Shown here one piece after another: positions 16,824 through 25,690 of a DNA stretch of 64,000 nt. The notes beneath the pieces were generated by a model that saw only the letters and a list, made by a program, of their open reading frames with translations, was not told the origin of the DNA and did no database searches. A program made the translations under genes and the position numbers. Positions within the stretch are counted from its first letter, which is position 1. Each line of letters starts with the position of its first letter. The stretch is from JAALLB01 sp017643495 (GTDB taxonomy: Bacteria; Pseudomonadota; Alphaproteobacteria; Rhizobiales; Rhizobiaceae). The DNA lies in NCBI GenBank assembly GCA_965216105.1, contig OZ244147.1, positions 1,736,001 to 1,800,000 on the forward strand, read 5' to 3'.

Positions 16824-18146
16824 TCAACCGAATACACGCTTGAAAATCGTATCAACGTGTTTGGTATGATATCCGATATCGAACTTGTCGCGAATTTCTT
16901 CCTCGCTCAAAGCGGAGCGCACCTCTTCATCCTTGAGTAGTTCGTCAAGAAATACCGGCGGGTTTGGCTGGCGGGACTGATAAGCATCCCACACTTTCAT
17001 GGCGTTGCGCTGGACAAGCCTGTAGGCATCTTCCCGTGATAATCCCGCCTGGGTAAGGGCAAGAAGAACCCGTTGCGAATGCACAAGACCGCCAAGGGCA
17101 TCCATGTTGGCCTCCATGCGTTCGGGATAAACAACCAGCTTGTCCACCACGTTTGTAAGGCGTGTCAGGGCAAAATCCAGAGTTACGGTTGCATCCGGCG
17201 CAGCCATGCGTTCAACCGATGAATGGGAAATGTCACGTTCATGCCAGAGGGCAACATTTTCCAGTGCCGGTGTAACGAAGGCACGCACTATGCGTGACAG
17301 GCCGGTAAGGTTTTCTGTCAGTACGGGATTGCGTTTGTGAGGCATCGCGCTTGAACCTTTCTGGCCCTTCGAGAAAAATTCCTCTGCCTCCAGGACTTCC
17401 GTTCTCTGGAGATGACGAATTTCTGTTGCCAGGCGCTCGATTGAAGATGCGATGACACCAAGGGTCGCAAAATACATGGCATGGCGGTCACGCGGGATTA
17501 CCTGGGTAGATACGGGCTCGACAGCCAATCCCATTTTTTCTGCCACATATTCTTCCACATAAGGGTCGATATTGGCAAAAGTGCCGACTGCGCCGGAAAT
17601 GGCACATGTCGCGATTTCTGCACGTGCTGCAACCAGGCGTTCACGACAACGGCTGAATTCCGCATAGGCCTGCGCCATCTTGAGGCCGAATGTAACAGGC
17701 TCGGCATGGATGCCGTGGGAGCGGCCAATGCACACGGTATTCTTGTGTTCCTTGGCCCGGCGTTCAATGGCGGCGAGAAGTGCATCCAACCCCTCAAGAA
17801 GCAGGTCGCTGGCGCGGGCGAGTTGAACGCTCAGGGTCGTGTCAAGTATGTCGGATGATGTGAAGCCCTGATGCACAAACCGTGATGGTTCGCCAACAAT
17901 TTCTGCAAGATGGGTCAGAAACGCGATTACATCATGTTTGGTCTCACGTTCGATTGCATCAATACGTTTAACGTCAAATTCAGCCGCGTTGCCTTTTTCC
18001 CATATGGTGGCTGCATCCTCTTTCGGTATGACCCCGAGTTCAGCCAAGGCATCACAGCCATGTGCCTCGATTTCAAACCATATGCGGAATTTTGTTTCCG
18101 GAGACCAGATTTCCACCATCTGCTGTCGAGAGTAGCGCGGTATCAT
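16824..18146 (-). CDS. purB: Adenylosuccinate lyase
   Basis: 440 residues, fumarase/aspartase superfamily. It cleaves SAICAR to AICAR and adenylosuccinate to AMP, releasing fumarate each time. It starts MIPRYSRQQMVEIWSPETKF, typical of alphaproteobacterial PurB. Catalytic regions are GRSHGIHAEPVTFG, TSSDILDT and the signature SSAMPHKRNPV with the mobile-loop serine. Length is normal. An 8-bp inverted repeat (16767-16774 with 16788-16795) lies just downstream, without a T run. Confidence 0.96.
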   Translation of the reverse strand: MIPRYSRQQMVEIWSPETKFRIWFEIEAHGCDALAELGVIPKEDAATIWEKGNAAEFDVKRIDAIERETKHDVIAFLTHLAEIVGEPSRFVHQGFTSSDILDTTLSVQLARASDLLLEGLDALLAAIERRAKEHKNTVCIGRSHGIHAEPVTFGLKMAQAYAEFSRCRERLVAARAEIATCAISGAVGTFANIDPYVEEYVAEKMGLAVEPVSTQVIPRDRHAMYFATLGVIASSIERLATEIRHLQRTEVLEAEEFFSKGQKGSSAMPHKRNPVLTENLTGLSRIVRAFVTPALENVALWHERDISHSSVERMAAPDATVTLDFALTRLTNVVDKLVVYPERMEANMDALGGLVHSQRVLLALTQAGLSREDAYRLVQRNAMKVWDAYQSRQPNPPVFLDELLKDEEVRSALSEEEIRDKFDIGYHTKHVDTIFKRVFG

Positions 18147-18337
18147 TTGACATATTATCCTGTTGAGTTTGGGGATGGCTTAGCACCACACACCTTTCCA
18201 TACAACGCGCGCTCCTGTTTTCCACCAGATGGTTTGTTCGGTTGTGTGTACTTGTAATTCAAGGCGTTTCGTAATTTTATATCCGGGCAGAATCGCTCAT
18301 AGCCTGACATGATATTCTTCGGGGGAATTTTCCAGAT

Positions 18338-18910
18338 ATGCTGAAACTAGTTCGTAACCTGTGCCTTGCAGGCATGTTTGTAGTTGGGGCGGCCAGTGCC
18401 AATGTTGCCCAGGCAGAAGAAGTCTACATGATAAGGGGGTTCCTGAATGTCTTTTCGGACGGCATGAACCAGATGACCCGCCAGTTAAAGGCAAGAGGCA
18501 TTCGCGTGCGGGCAATCTCCAATGGTGACTGGGCCAATATTGCCAACGACATTATCCGACGTTCAAAATCCAAGCAGGTTTCACATCCGATCGTGATTGC
18601 GGGTCACTCGCTGGGCGGTGTGGAGGCAGCACGTTTTGCCAACCGGCTCGGGCAGGGGGGCGTCAAAACAGCACTGCTCATAGGTCTTGATCCGGGGTTC
18701 CCGCAACCGCCAGCCCTTACGAAAGGCGCCCAACAGGTCGTCAACTACAAGATACCGTCGGGAAAGAACTACCGTCGGGGCAGGGGGTTTGACGGCCAGA
18801 TTACCACAATTGACGTTTCACGTTACGGGACGGACCATGTGGGTATCGACAAGAACAAGCGAATTCAGGGGCTTGTTGTTGACCGGATTCGCAAAAAAGT
18901 CGGTAAATAA
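18338..18910 (+). CDS. Small secreted alpha/beta-hydrolase (lipase-like)
   Basis: 190 residues. Residues 1-26 are a signal peptide (GMFVVGAASANVAQA). The nucleophile elbow GHSLGG has serine 91. Plausible partners are D118 (GLDPGF) and H167 (TDHVGI), giving the Ser-Asp-His order of alpha/beta-hydrolases. The chain is short for a lipase, with hardly room for a lid, so a small esterase or thioesterase role in the periplasm is as likely. It stands alone between purB and the DUF2259 gene. Confidence 0.75.
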   Translation: MLKLVRNLCLAGMFVVGAASANVAQAEEVYMIRGFLNVFSDGMNQMTRQLKARGIRVRAISNGDWANIANDIIRRSKSKQVSHPIVIAGHSLGGVEAARFANRLGQGGVKTALLIGLDPGFPQPPALTKGAQQVVNYKIPSGKNYRRGRGFDGQITTIDVSRYGTDHVGIDKNKRIQGLVVDRIRKKVGK

Positions 18911-18952
18911 GCGGTCTTTCCAGCTGTTTTCTGACTATACCTGATTGCGGTC

Positions 18953-19675
18953 TCAATCAATTTCGCCAGTCACTGCCATAAACCGGCCATCGGGGCCTTC
19001 AAAGCCCTGACTGGTGACCAGTATGACAACAGCGAATTTGGGAGTTCCCGCATCCGGATAATACGTCACCACATCTGCGATTGAATAATCATGAGGACAT
19101 CCGCGGCTGTCGGGGACATTTTGGTCTTCATGAAGCATTTTTGTGGTTTTGCCATCTGATGTAGCCACTTTCAGAAGCCTGAAACCGATGGTGGCACCAA
19201 ACGGCTCGCAAAGCGTGGTCGGAGGTGTCTGGTAGGTGGCAATCCTGAATTCCAGTTGTTCATCAATTGGCGGCACAACGGGCCTGGGATTTACCGACAT
19301 CCTCTTTGCGTCAGCACTGACTTCGGTAGGCTGGTTTGTGCCGGCCAGGATACCCCGGCCTTCAAAGCTTTTCATGACAGGTCCGGCCTGCATGCGTACC
19401 TGTTCACGGGCATCAAAAACGGCGCTGTTTTCATCACGAAGCAGAACACGGTACGGGGAATTGGCTGTCCACCGGTCTGTTGTCGTGTCGATTATGAAGA
19501 GATTGGAATAAGCGAAGCCGGAACCGTCCTGGCGGCCATATTCCTCAAAGGCAAACAGTTTGCCATCCTCGGAAAATCCGTGAATTTCACGATTGGCAAA
19601 ATCACCTGCAAGGGCTGCCAGGGTGGTCAGCATCAGCGTAGCGAGCAGGGCAGTGCCAGCGAGGAAAACTTTCAT
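18953..19675 (-). CDS. DUF2259 family predicted secreted protein
   Basis: 240 residues from ATG 19675, which has GGAG six bases upstream; two earlier in-frame Mets have no such site. Residues 1-23 are a signal peptide (FLAGTALLATLMLTTLAALA). The mature start GDFANREIHGFSEDGKLFAFEEYGRQDGSGFAYSNLFIID carries the DUF2259 signature. The family is conserved in alphaproteobacteria without known function. The beta-rich, repeat-like strands resemble a small propeller fragment. Convergent with the lipase-like gene. Confidence 0.8.
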   Translation of the reverse strand: MKVFLAGTALLATLMLTTLAALAGDFANREIHGFSEDGKLFAFEEYGRQDGSGFAYSNLFIIDTTTDRWTANSPYRVLLRDENSAVFDAREQVRMQAGPVMKSFEGRGILAGTNQPTEVSADAKRMSVNPRPVVPPIDEQLEFRIATYQTPPTTLCEPFGATIGFRLLKVATSDGKTTKMLHEDQNVPDSRGCPHDYSIADVVTYYPDAGTPKFAVVILVTSQGFEGPDGRFMAVTGEID

Positions 19676-19804
19676 GATTGTCTCCATTTGCATCAGTTTA
19701 CGCCCCTGATTTCATATCATGCAAGCAAGAGGCCATGATTGGTGTGCTAAAGGTCACATCTTCTCAATAAATGATTGTCGCAAGAAGAATGCCCTGAGAG
19801 GAAT

Positions 19805-20827
19805 TCATTTCGTTTGGCTGCTTGCAAACTTTTCTCCATAGGTGGGGAAAATGTCGCCGGGTCGGGGTGTAGCATCATACACGGCCCGTGAAATGGCACG
19901 GGCCAGTGTGTTCGCAGCCATTGAGCCCATGTCAATCCAGTCTGCCGGATCCAGTGCGATATCGGACTTTCCGGTGGCCAGGCCAAATACAAGATCACCA
20001 TCCATGGGGGTATGAGCCGGCCATATTGCATGACCAATCCCGTCATGGGCAGAGATCGCCAAACGTTTGCACTGTGCCTTGTCCAGCGTAGCGTTTGTGG
20101 CCACTATCGCAATTGTGGTGTTCGACAAGCTGTTCGCACTTTCACGGAACTTGATGTTCAGGGCTCCCGCATCGGACGGCATCGGGTGTGGCAGCCCGAG
20201 GCCGCCAAATTCCACATCCTGTTCAAATCTTGCAGCGTTGAAATGGCCGCTTGAGCCAAGCAACGGAGAACCGAGGGCATTCACGGCAACCAGTGCCCCG
20301 ATCGTTGCGCCATTGTCCAGAACGGTTGAGGCGGTGCCCAGTCCACCCTTCAATCCGGCGACCAACGCCCCGGTTCCTGCCCCGGCAGTGCCCGTCTCAA
20401 ACCGGTTTCCGGCCTGTTTTGCTGCCGTATATCCAAGTTCGCGATATGGTGAGTGCAATCCCCATTGCTTGTCCCCACCATTGATCAAATCAAACAGGAT
20501 TGCTCCCGGTACAATCGGAACACGAACCGGGCCGACTGCAAAACCACGCCCTTTTTCACGCAGGAAAGCCTGTACCCCGGATGCTGCATCAAGCCCGAAT
20601 GCTGAACCGCCGGACAGGACCAAGGCGTCCACTCCTGACACGGATTTGTCCGGTTCCAGCAATGCGGTCTCGCGGGTTCCCGGAGCGCCGCCCTGAATGG
20701 CAATGGAGCAGGGGTAAGGTTCGTCGCACAGCAGGACGGTTGTGCCGCTTTTCAGGTTGTCATCGCTTGCATTGCCGACTTTCAGTCCGGCAACATCAAG
20801 AATGGAATTGGTGCTGCCTGGCTTCAT
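19805..20827 (-). CDS. P1 family peptidase (DmpA / NylC-like, self-processing)
   Basis: 340 residues. Members are N-terminal-nucleophile hydrolases such as DmpA aminopeptidase, beta-aminopeptidases and nylon-oligomer hydrolase NylC. They are made as one chain and cut themselves in front of a Ser or Thr. Family motifs are GTRETALLEP, LSGGSAFGLDAA, GTAGAGTGALVAGLKGGLG and the cleavage region SNTTIAIVATNA. By analogy with NylC the cut should fall between N236 and T237. Its ATG overlaps the stop of the upstream binding-protein gene (ATGA), so the two are translationally coupled. No signal peptide, so probably cytoplasmic. Confidence 0.9.
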   Translation of the reverse strand: MKPGSTNSILDVAGLKVGNASDDNLKSGTTVLLCDEPYPCSIAIQGGAPGTRETALLEPDKSVSGVDALVLSGGSAFGLDAASGVQAFLREKGRGFAVGPVRVPIVPGAILFDLINGGDKQWGLHSPYRELGYTAAKQAGNRFETGTAGAGTGALVAGLKGGLGTASTVLDNGATIGALVAVNALGSPLLGSSGHFNAARFEQDVEFGGLGLPHPMPSDAGALNIKFRESANSLSNTTIAIVATNATLDKAQCKRLAISAHDGIGHAIWPAHTPMDGDLVFGLATGKSDIALDPADWIDMGSMAANTLARAISRAVYDATPRPGDIFPTYGEKFASSQTK

Positions 20828-21945
20828 TGGGTTGGTGTGGTTGGGTTTTCAACAACGGGTTGCAGCGTATCGCCATTCCATATGTGAAGAGCATAGGGAT
20901 TGGTTGTGTTTGCGCCGTTCTCGTCAAACCGGACAGGGCCGACAAGGCTTTGAAATTCATTGGATCGCAGGTTTTCTGTAGTTTCTGCATGGTCTTTGCC
21001 AAGGGCCGTGATTGCGACCTGTACAGCGGCATATCCCTCGAAGATTTGACGTGTCGGCAGAATGTTCTGCTCTTTCAGGATTTCTGTGACCTCCCGGATG
21101 GCTTCATTGTCGGGGAGCGTTTCCTTGACGACCATGATTCCCGGTGGAACCGAACCGGCCTCTTCAAGGTAGGGCAGTGTGGCCAATTGTGATGAGGTGA
21201 TCAGGTCGAGGCTTACATCAAATTCCTGCATGTTTTTGGCAATTACCACGAGATCTTCCCGTGTTGCTGCGGCTATGAACACTGCTTCCACACCTGAGCG
21301 CTCCAGCCTTCTCAACAAGCCGGCCTGTGTTGACTGGGCAGCACGAAAATTGTCCGAAACCTGAGGTTCGAGACCTGCCTCATTCAGCAACAAACGCAAG
21401 CCATCTGTATACATGCGTCCGAAGATGGTTCCGTCATCAACGATTGCGTATGGTTTTGCACGCCAACGCTGCTGGATGACTTCCGCAGCAGCGCGAAAGG
21501 CATAATCATCTCCCGGGGACATGCGTAAAAGGTTCCATGCTTCCCGTTCCCTGTCCTTGACCAGGCGTATGGATCGGGCGCCGGCGACCAGCACAGGTAT
21601 ACCGCTTTCCCTGAAACGGTTTGCGGCAATTATAGCCACTTCATTGCAGAGGAAGCCGGTAACAATGGCGGGCTCCTGTGCGATTAGGTCGTTTACTGCA
21701 AGTTTGGCAAGGTCCGGGTCACAGCCGTCATCCGCAATGAAAAGTTCATGGTTGCCGCCGAGTTTTTCCATGGCCAGCCGGGCGCCAGCGCGAAATTCCC
21801 TGCCGAGTTCCGCGACATCACCACTTAACGGAATCGAGAGGCCTATAAGCTCGGCATGCGTCGTCTTTGCACCTGTTGTCAGTGCTCCGGATACTATCAT
21901 CAGTGTGGTAAGCCAGCGGCGGGCTGAAACAATTACAGTTTGCAT
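20824..21945 (-). CDS. ABC transporter substrate-binding protein, LivJ (type 1 periplasmic binding) family
   Basis: About 373 residues from ATG 21945, selected because it gives a clean signal peptide (RRWLTTLMIVSGALTTGAKTTHA). In-frame Mets at 21996 and 22107 would add an implausible leader, and no start has a good ribosome-binding site. The mature chain has the two-lobed Peripla_BP_6 pattern: LIGLSIPLSGDVAELGREFRAGARLAMEKLGG, then PAIVTGFLCNEVAIIAANRF and a QPAKPYAIVDDGTIFG-like second lobe. Such proteins bind branched-chain amino acids, amides or small peptides. No permease or ATPase genes adjoin it; its only partner is the P1 peptidase. Confidence 0.82.
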   Translation of the reverse strand: MQTVIVSARRWLTTLMIVSGALTTGAKTTHAELIGLSIPLSGDVAELGREFRAGARLAMEKLGGNHELFIADDGCDPDLAKLAVNDLIAQEPAIVTGFLCNEVAIIAANRFRESGIPVLVAGARSIRLVKDREREAWNLLRMSPGDDYAFRAAAEVIQQRWRAKPYAIVDDGTIFGRMYTDGLRLLLNEAGLEPQVSDNFRAAQSTQAGLLRRLERSGVEAVFIAAATREDLVVIAKNMQEFDVSLDLITSSQLATLPYLEEAGSVPPGIMVVKETLPDNEAIREVTEILKEQNILPTRQIFEGYAAVQVAITALGKDHAETTENLRSNEFQSLVGPVRFDENGANTTNPYALHIWNGDTLQPVVENPTTPTQ

Positions 21946-22077
21946 AAATGCATTAGTAGAGGCGTTGCCCAGTGAAGGAAAGGTTTTCCGCTTCATGGGC
22001 AAGCAAAAGGTAGCAAAACACTGTGTTGGATCGAAAATCTGTTGACCTTTCGGTATTCTTGGATGCAGTGTCAATCT

Positions 22078-22290
22078 GTCGGGTTCCCAAAATGATGTAT
22101 GAGACATCGGGGATCAAATGGGAATGCAGGAGGGGATGACCCAAACAGGGGCCTTTGTCTGCAGCCGCCCCCGCGACTGTGAACGGCGAGTTTGTACCTG
22201 AATGTCACTGGCGTGCCATAATACGGCGAGCCGGGAAGGCGGTACAAGACTTTGACCCGTGAGCCAGGAGACCGGCCTGACAAACCGCAT
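22078..22290 (+). promoter_or_regulatory. Cobalamin riboswitch
   Basis: Conserved blocks of the B12 element occur in order: GGGAA at 22130, the core GCAGCCGCCCCCGCGACTGT at 22161-22180 followed by GAACGGCGA, a B12-box-like TGTCACTGGC at 22204-22213, CCGGGAAGGC at 22231-22240, and GAGCCAGGAGACCGGCCTG at 22261-22279. This aptamer binds adenosylcobalamin or a relative and lowers expression of the gene that follows, here hupE. A control element over the ribosome-binding site is described separately. Confidence 0.93.
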
Positions 22291-22372
22291 GGCATGCTGT
22301 GCGGTACTTTTGTAACGGACGGGGTGTTCCGTGGAAGACCGGCGCTTGTGCGGCACTTCTGGCGAAATCCCT

Positions 22373-22398
22373 CCTTCAACCAGAGATACATGAAGGGG
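22373..22398 (+). promoter_or_regulatory. Candidate Shine-Dalgarno-sequestering hairpin (riboswitch expression platform)
   Basis: CCTTCA at 22373-22378 pairs perfectly with TGAAGG at 22391-22396. The right arm begins the ribosome-binding stretch TGAAGGGGAA, eight or so bases before the hupE ATG at 22406. Closing this hairpin would hide the site. This fits translational control by the upstream cobalamin aptamer, since no terminator is visible between them. Confidence 0.5.
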
Positions 22399-22405
22399 AA
22401 ACTCA

Positions 22406-23059
22406 ATGCGTAAAACTATACTGGCCACAATGGCACTCCTGGCTTCGGCTGCTCCCGCTCTTGCCCACCATCCGCTGGGTGGCATGCCGATGGAAACTTT
22501 CTCACATGGTCTTTTGTCGGGCATTGGGCATCCCCTGCTCGGGTTTGATCATCTGTTCTTTGTCATTGCCGTCGGTATCGCTGCCTTGTACACGGGCGCT
22601 GCCCGGCTCGCTCCCGCAGCCTACATTGGTGCAATGCTTGTGGGCTGTCTGATGATGAGCTTTGGTGTTGGCATGCCTTTCAAGGAAGTGGTGATCGGGC
22701 TTTCGCTGCTGGCCTTGGGCTTCATTGTCCTTTCAGGCCGGGCACTTTCCCTGCCTGCTGCAATGGCACTATTTGCTGTTTTCGGCCTGTTTCATGGCTC
22801 CGCGTTTGGTGATGCCATTGCTGGCCAGGAATCTGGCGTAGGTGGTGCAGTTCAGATCGGATACCTGATCGGGCTTGGTGTTGTTCAATACGCAATTGCA
22901 ATCGCGGCAGGCTGGTTGTTGAAAACGGTTTGGAATGCGACTGAAGCGGCAACTGCCAATGCAAGGATTGCGGGCGCGATTGTTGCCGGTATCGGGCTGT
23001 TTTTGACCCTCGAAAACATTGAAGGCGCGGTGTTTGCTGCTGCAGGCATTGCCGGCTGA
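22406..23059 (+). CDS. hupE: HupE/UreJ family metal permease under cobalamin control
   Basis: 217 residues. Signal-like first helix (MRKTILATMALLASAAPALA) and about six further hydrophobic segments. HupE/UreJ motifs are HPLGGMP, GIGHPLLGFDHLFFVIAVG and FGLFHGSAFG, whose histidines and aspartate probably bind the metal. Family members carry nickel or cobalt. The B12 riboswitch points to cobalt uptake for cobalamin synthesis, as predicted for other riboswitch-linked HupE genes. A strong terminator follows, so it is monocistronic and separate from the maturation cluster downstream. Confidence 0.92.
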   Translation: MRKTILATMALLASAAPALAHHPLGGMPMETFSHGLLSGIGHPLLGFDHLFFVIAVGIAALYTGAARLAPAAYIGAMLVGCLMMSFGVGMPFKEVVIGLSLLALGFIVLSGRALSLPAAMALFAVFGLFHGSAFGDAIAGQESGVGGAVQIGYLIGLGVVQYAIAIAAGWLLKTVWNATEAATANARIAGAIVAGIGLFLTLENIEGAVFAAAGIAG

Positions 23060-23084
23060 ACAAGCTTGGCTTGATCAAGATTGG

Positions 23085-23115
23085 AAGAGGTGCGAGTAAT
23101 TGCACCTCTTTTTTT
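23085..23115 (+). terminator. Intrinsic terminator of hupE
   Basis: AAGAGGTGC (23085-23093) and GCACCTCTT (23102-23110) form a perfect nine-bp stem with an eight-base loop, and the run of T at 23109-23115 follows. A canonical Rho-independent terminator. Confidence 0.9.
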
Positions 23116-23171
23116 GTTTTAATCGGCTTTTCAGGCCCTATCTGTAGCTCAGGCGAAGAAAAGAGGCATGC

Positions 23172-24083
23172 ATGACAGCATTTCCGCAAAGCATTGATGA
23201 AACAGAGACATTGTTGTCTGCACAAGGCTATGTTGCTGACCGTTCCCTCGCCACGGTCCTTTACCTCAGTTTGAAGATGCAGCGCCCGCTTTTCCTTGAA
23301 GGGGAGGCTGGCGTGGGGAAAACCGAAATTGCCAAGGTTCTTGCCCATGGCCTTGGCCGGCAGCTTATTCGTCTTCAATGCTATGAAGGCCTTGATGTTT
23401 CTTCTGCTGTTTATGAGTGGAATTATGCGGCGCAAATGGTTGAAATCCGCATGCAGGAAGCTGTTGGCGGAGCGGATGGTAAAAAGCTGAAACAGGGCGT
23501 TTTCTCGGATGAATTTCTTGTAAAACGACCTTTGTTGCAGGCGCTTGAAGGTGAGCCGGGTTGCGCTCCTGTCCTGTTGATCGACGAACTTGATCGTACG
23601 GATGAAGCCTTTGAAGCTTTCCTTCTTGAAATCCTTTCGGATTTCCAGGTTACCATTCCGGAGTTGGGCCCGATCAAGGCTGAAGAACCGCCCATAGTGA
23701 TCATTACCACCAACCGGACACGTGAAATTCATGATGCTTTGAAACGACGTTGTCTTTATCATTGGGTTGATTATCCCGATGCCTCCCGTGAACTGGAAAT
23801 CGTGAACCGAAAAGTGCCCGGTGTGAGCGAGAATTTGTCCCGCGAAGTGGTGGCGTATGTGCAGAAATTGCGGCAGCAGGACCTTTTCAAGAATCCGGGT
23901 GTTGCAGAAACGCTTGACTGGGCAACAGCCCTGATTGAACTCGACAAGGTTGCAATTGATCCGCAATCCGTTTCGGACACGATCGGCGTATTGCTGAAAT
24001 ACCAGGACGATATTGCGAAGATTGGTTCAAGTGAGGGCCAGCAAATCCTGCAGGATGTGAAACGTGAACTGGCATCTGCATGA
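23172..24083 (+). CDS. MoxR family AAA+ ATPase, CoxD-like
   Basis: 303 residues. Walker A is GEAGVGKT at 44-51 and Walker B LLIDELD at 135-141; the sensor is ITTNRTREIHDAL. The sequence resembles CoxD of aerobic CO dehydrogenase operons, a chaperone-like ATPase needed to build the Cu-S-Mo site. Its stop overlaps the start of the VWA gene (ATGA). MoxR ATPases generally act with a VWA partner, as here. No CO dehydrogenase structural genes are in the window, so the client may be another molybdenum hydroxylase encoded elsewhere. Confidence 0.88.
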   Translation: MTAFPQSIDETETLLSAQGYVADRSLATVLYLSLKMQRPLFLEGEAGVGKTEIAKVLAHGLGRQLIRLQCYEGLDVSSAVYEWNYAAQMVEIRMQEAVGGADGKKLKQGVFSDEFLVKRPLLQALEGEPGCAPVLLIDELDRTDEAFEAFLLEILSDFQVTIPELGPIKAEEPPIVIITTNRTREIHDALKRRCLYHWVDYPDASRELEIVNRKVPGVSENLSREVVAYVQKLRQQDLFKNPGVAETLDWATALIELDKVAIDPQSVSDTIGVLLKYQDDIAKIGSSEGQQILQDVKRELASA

Positions 24084-25324
24084 GTGTGGCAAATGACAGG
24101 CATCCGGTAAAAGCAGACCCGGACGGCAAGCTGGTTGAAAACATAACCTATTTTGCAAGAACCTTGCGTGATGCCGGCCTGCGGATAGGCCCGGCAAGCG
24201 TGGTTGATTGTGTGCGTGCAGTCGAAAGTGCGGGAATTACCAGTCGGGACGATTTTTACTGGACGTTGCATTGCATCCTTGTGAACCGGCGTGAAGACCG
24301 GGTTGTTTTTGATGAGGCTTTCCGCCTGTTCTGGCGATCGCGGGAACTGGTTGAAAAAATGATCCAGATGTTCTCTCCCGTTGCCTCTCCGCGTGAAGAA
24401 CGCAAGAAACCAAAAGCAGGTGAAGCGCGTGTAAGCCAGGCACTTTTCTCGGGGCAGGAGCAGACGCGTGAACTGGAAAGGCCGGAAATCGAGATTGATG
24501 CTTCCCTGACTGCATCGGAACGTGAAATTCTTCGGGAAAAGGATTTCGCCCAGATGTCGGCTGCGGAAATTTCGGAGGCCAGGCGACAGATGCAGCGCAT
24601 GGTTTTGCCGGAAAACCTCATCAGAACACGGCGTTTCAAGCCGGTCGGGCATGTGGCCAGTCTGGACCCGCGTCGCATGCTTGCCAAGTCTATGCGAACC
24701 GGCGGAGATCTTGTTCTTCCCCAGTTTCGGGAAATCCGGCAAACCGAACCGCCAATTGTTGTGCTTGCCGACATTTCCGGCTCCATGAGCCAGTATTCGC
24801 GTGTCTTCCTGCATTTCTTCCACGCGCTGACAGAGAATCGGCGCCGTGTTCATACGTTTCTTTTCGGCACGCGGCTTACCAATGTGACGAGACAGCTACG
24901 CTCCCGAGACCCCGATGTGGCCCTCGAAGCCTGTTCGCAGGCGGTGAATGACTGGTCAGGTGGTACCCGAATCGGCGCCACGTTACATGAGTTCAACAAG
25001 CTGTGGTCACGGCGTGTACTGGGGCAGGGGGCGATAGTCCTGCTGATTACCGATGGCCTTGAAAGAGATGCAGATGAATTTCTGGAACCTGAGATCGACC
25101 GCTTGCATCGTTCCTGCCGCAGGCTGATATGGCTTAACCCGTTGTTGCGTTTTGACGGATTCAGGGCTGCTGCGCGCGGTATCCGGACGATGCTTCCCCA
25201 CGTGGATGAGTTCCGGCCTGTGCACTCGCTGGATGCCCTGGCGGGATTGTGTGAGGCACTTTCCGGTGAGAGAGACAGAATGTCAGACCCGAGGAATTGG
25301 CTGGCTGCTGTAAACGCGGCATAA
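24080..25324 (+). CDS. VWA domain protein, CoxE-like
   Basis: 414 residues. The C-terminal half is a von Willebrand A domain with an intact metal-ion-dependent adhesion site: D231-x-S233-x-S235 in VVLADISGSMSQYS, a conserved threonine in the SGGTRIG segment, and LLITDGLERD. The N-terminal half is helical and charged, matching CoxE. In the Cox system CoxD and CoxE together act on apo-CO dehydrogenase. The overlap with the MoxR gene implies stoichiometric, coupled translation. Cytoplasmic. Confidence 0.88.
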   Translation: MSVANDRHPVKADPDGKLVENITYFARTLRDAGLRIGPASVVDCVRAVESAGITSRDDFYWTLHCILVNRREDRVVFDEAFRLFWRSRELVEKMIQMFSPVASPREERKKPKAGEARVSQALFSGQEQTRELERPEIEIDASLTASEREILREKDFAQMSAAEISEARRQMQRMVLPENLIRTRRFKPVGHVASLDPRRMLAKSMRTGGDLVLPQFREIRQTEPPIVVLADISGSMSQYSRVFLHFFHALTENRRRVHTFLFGTRLTNVTRQLRSRDPDVALEACSQAVNDWSGGTRIGATLHEFNKLWSRRVLGQGAIVLLITDGLERDADEFLEPEIDRLHRSCRRLIWLNPLLRFDGFRAAARGIRTMLPHVDEFRPVHSLDALAGLCEALSGERDRMSDPRNWLAAVNAA

Positions 25325-25372
25325 TACGCGCCACATGGACATACTACCACAACGCTGCAGGATGGCTGGCAA

Positions 25373-25690
25373 ATGCTGAATGATGAACTCACCCTTGCCC
25401 AAGAATGGATACGGGACGGTCGCAAGGTGGCGCTTGCCACTGTCATCGAAACATGGGGTTCTGCTCCGCGGCCTGCCGGCTCCCATCTGGTGATTGACGA
25501 GAACGGCGAGTTTGAAGGTTCTGTGTCCGGAGGGTGTGTTGAGGGAGCGGTGATCGCTGAAGCCATTGATGTCATTGGCAGCAACCAGCCCAAAACTCTT
25601 GAATTCGGTGTTGCGGACGAAACCGCCTGGGAGGTGGGGCTTTCCTGTGGTGGCCGTATCAGGGTGTATGTAGAGCCGGTATTGCATTGA
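25373..25690 (+). CDS. XdhC/CoxF-type protein, N-terminal (CoxI) domain only
   Basis: 105 residues, corresponding to the first domain of XdhC: KVALATVIETWGSAPRPAGSHLVIDENGEFEGSVSGGCVEGAVI, ending GLSCGGRIRVYVEPV. XdhC binds molybdenum cofactor, helps its sulfuration and inserts it into xanthine-dehydrogenase-type enzymes. The conserved cysteine in SGGCVEG is present. Its stop TGA shares one base with the ATG of the next gene, which codes for the second XdhC domain, so a function usually in one chain is split over two. Confidence 0.85.
   Translation: MLNDELTLAQEWIRDGRKVALATVIETWGSAPRPAGSHLVIDENGEFEGSVSGGCVEGAVIAEAIDVIGSNQPKTLEFGVADETAWEVGLSCGGRIRVYVEPVLH

Noticed and set aside
22722..24853. 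Two long leftward frames opposite hupE, MoxR and VWA genes
   Set aside because: Both cross the strong hupE terminator or the MoxR gene and lack any family resemblance.
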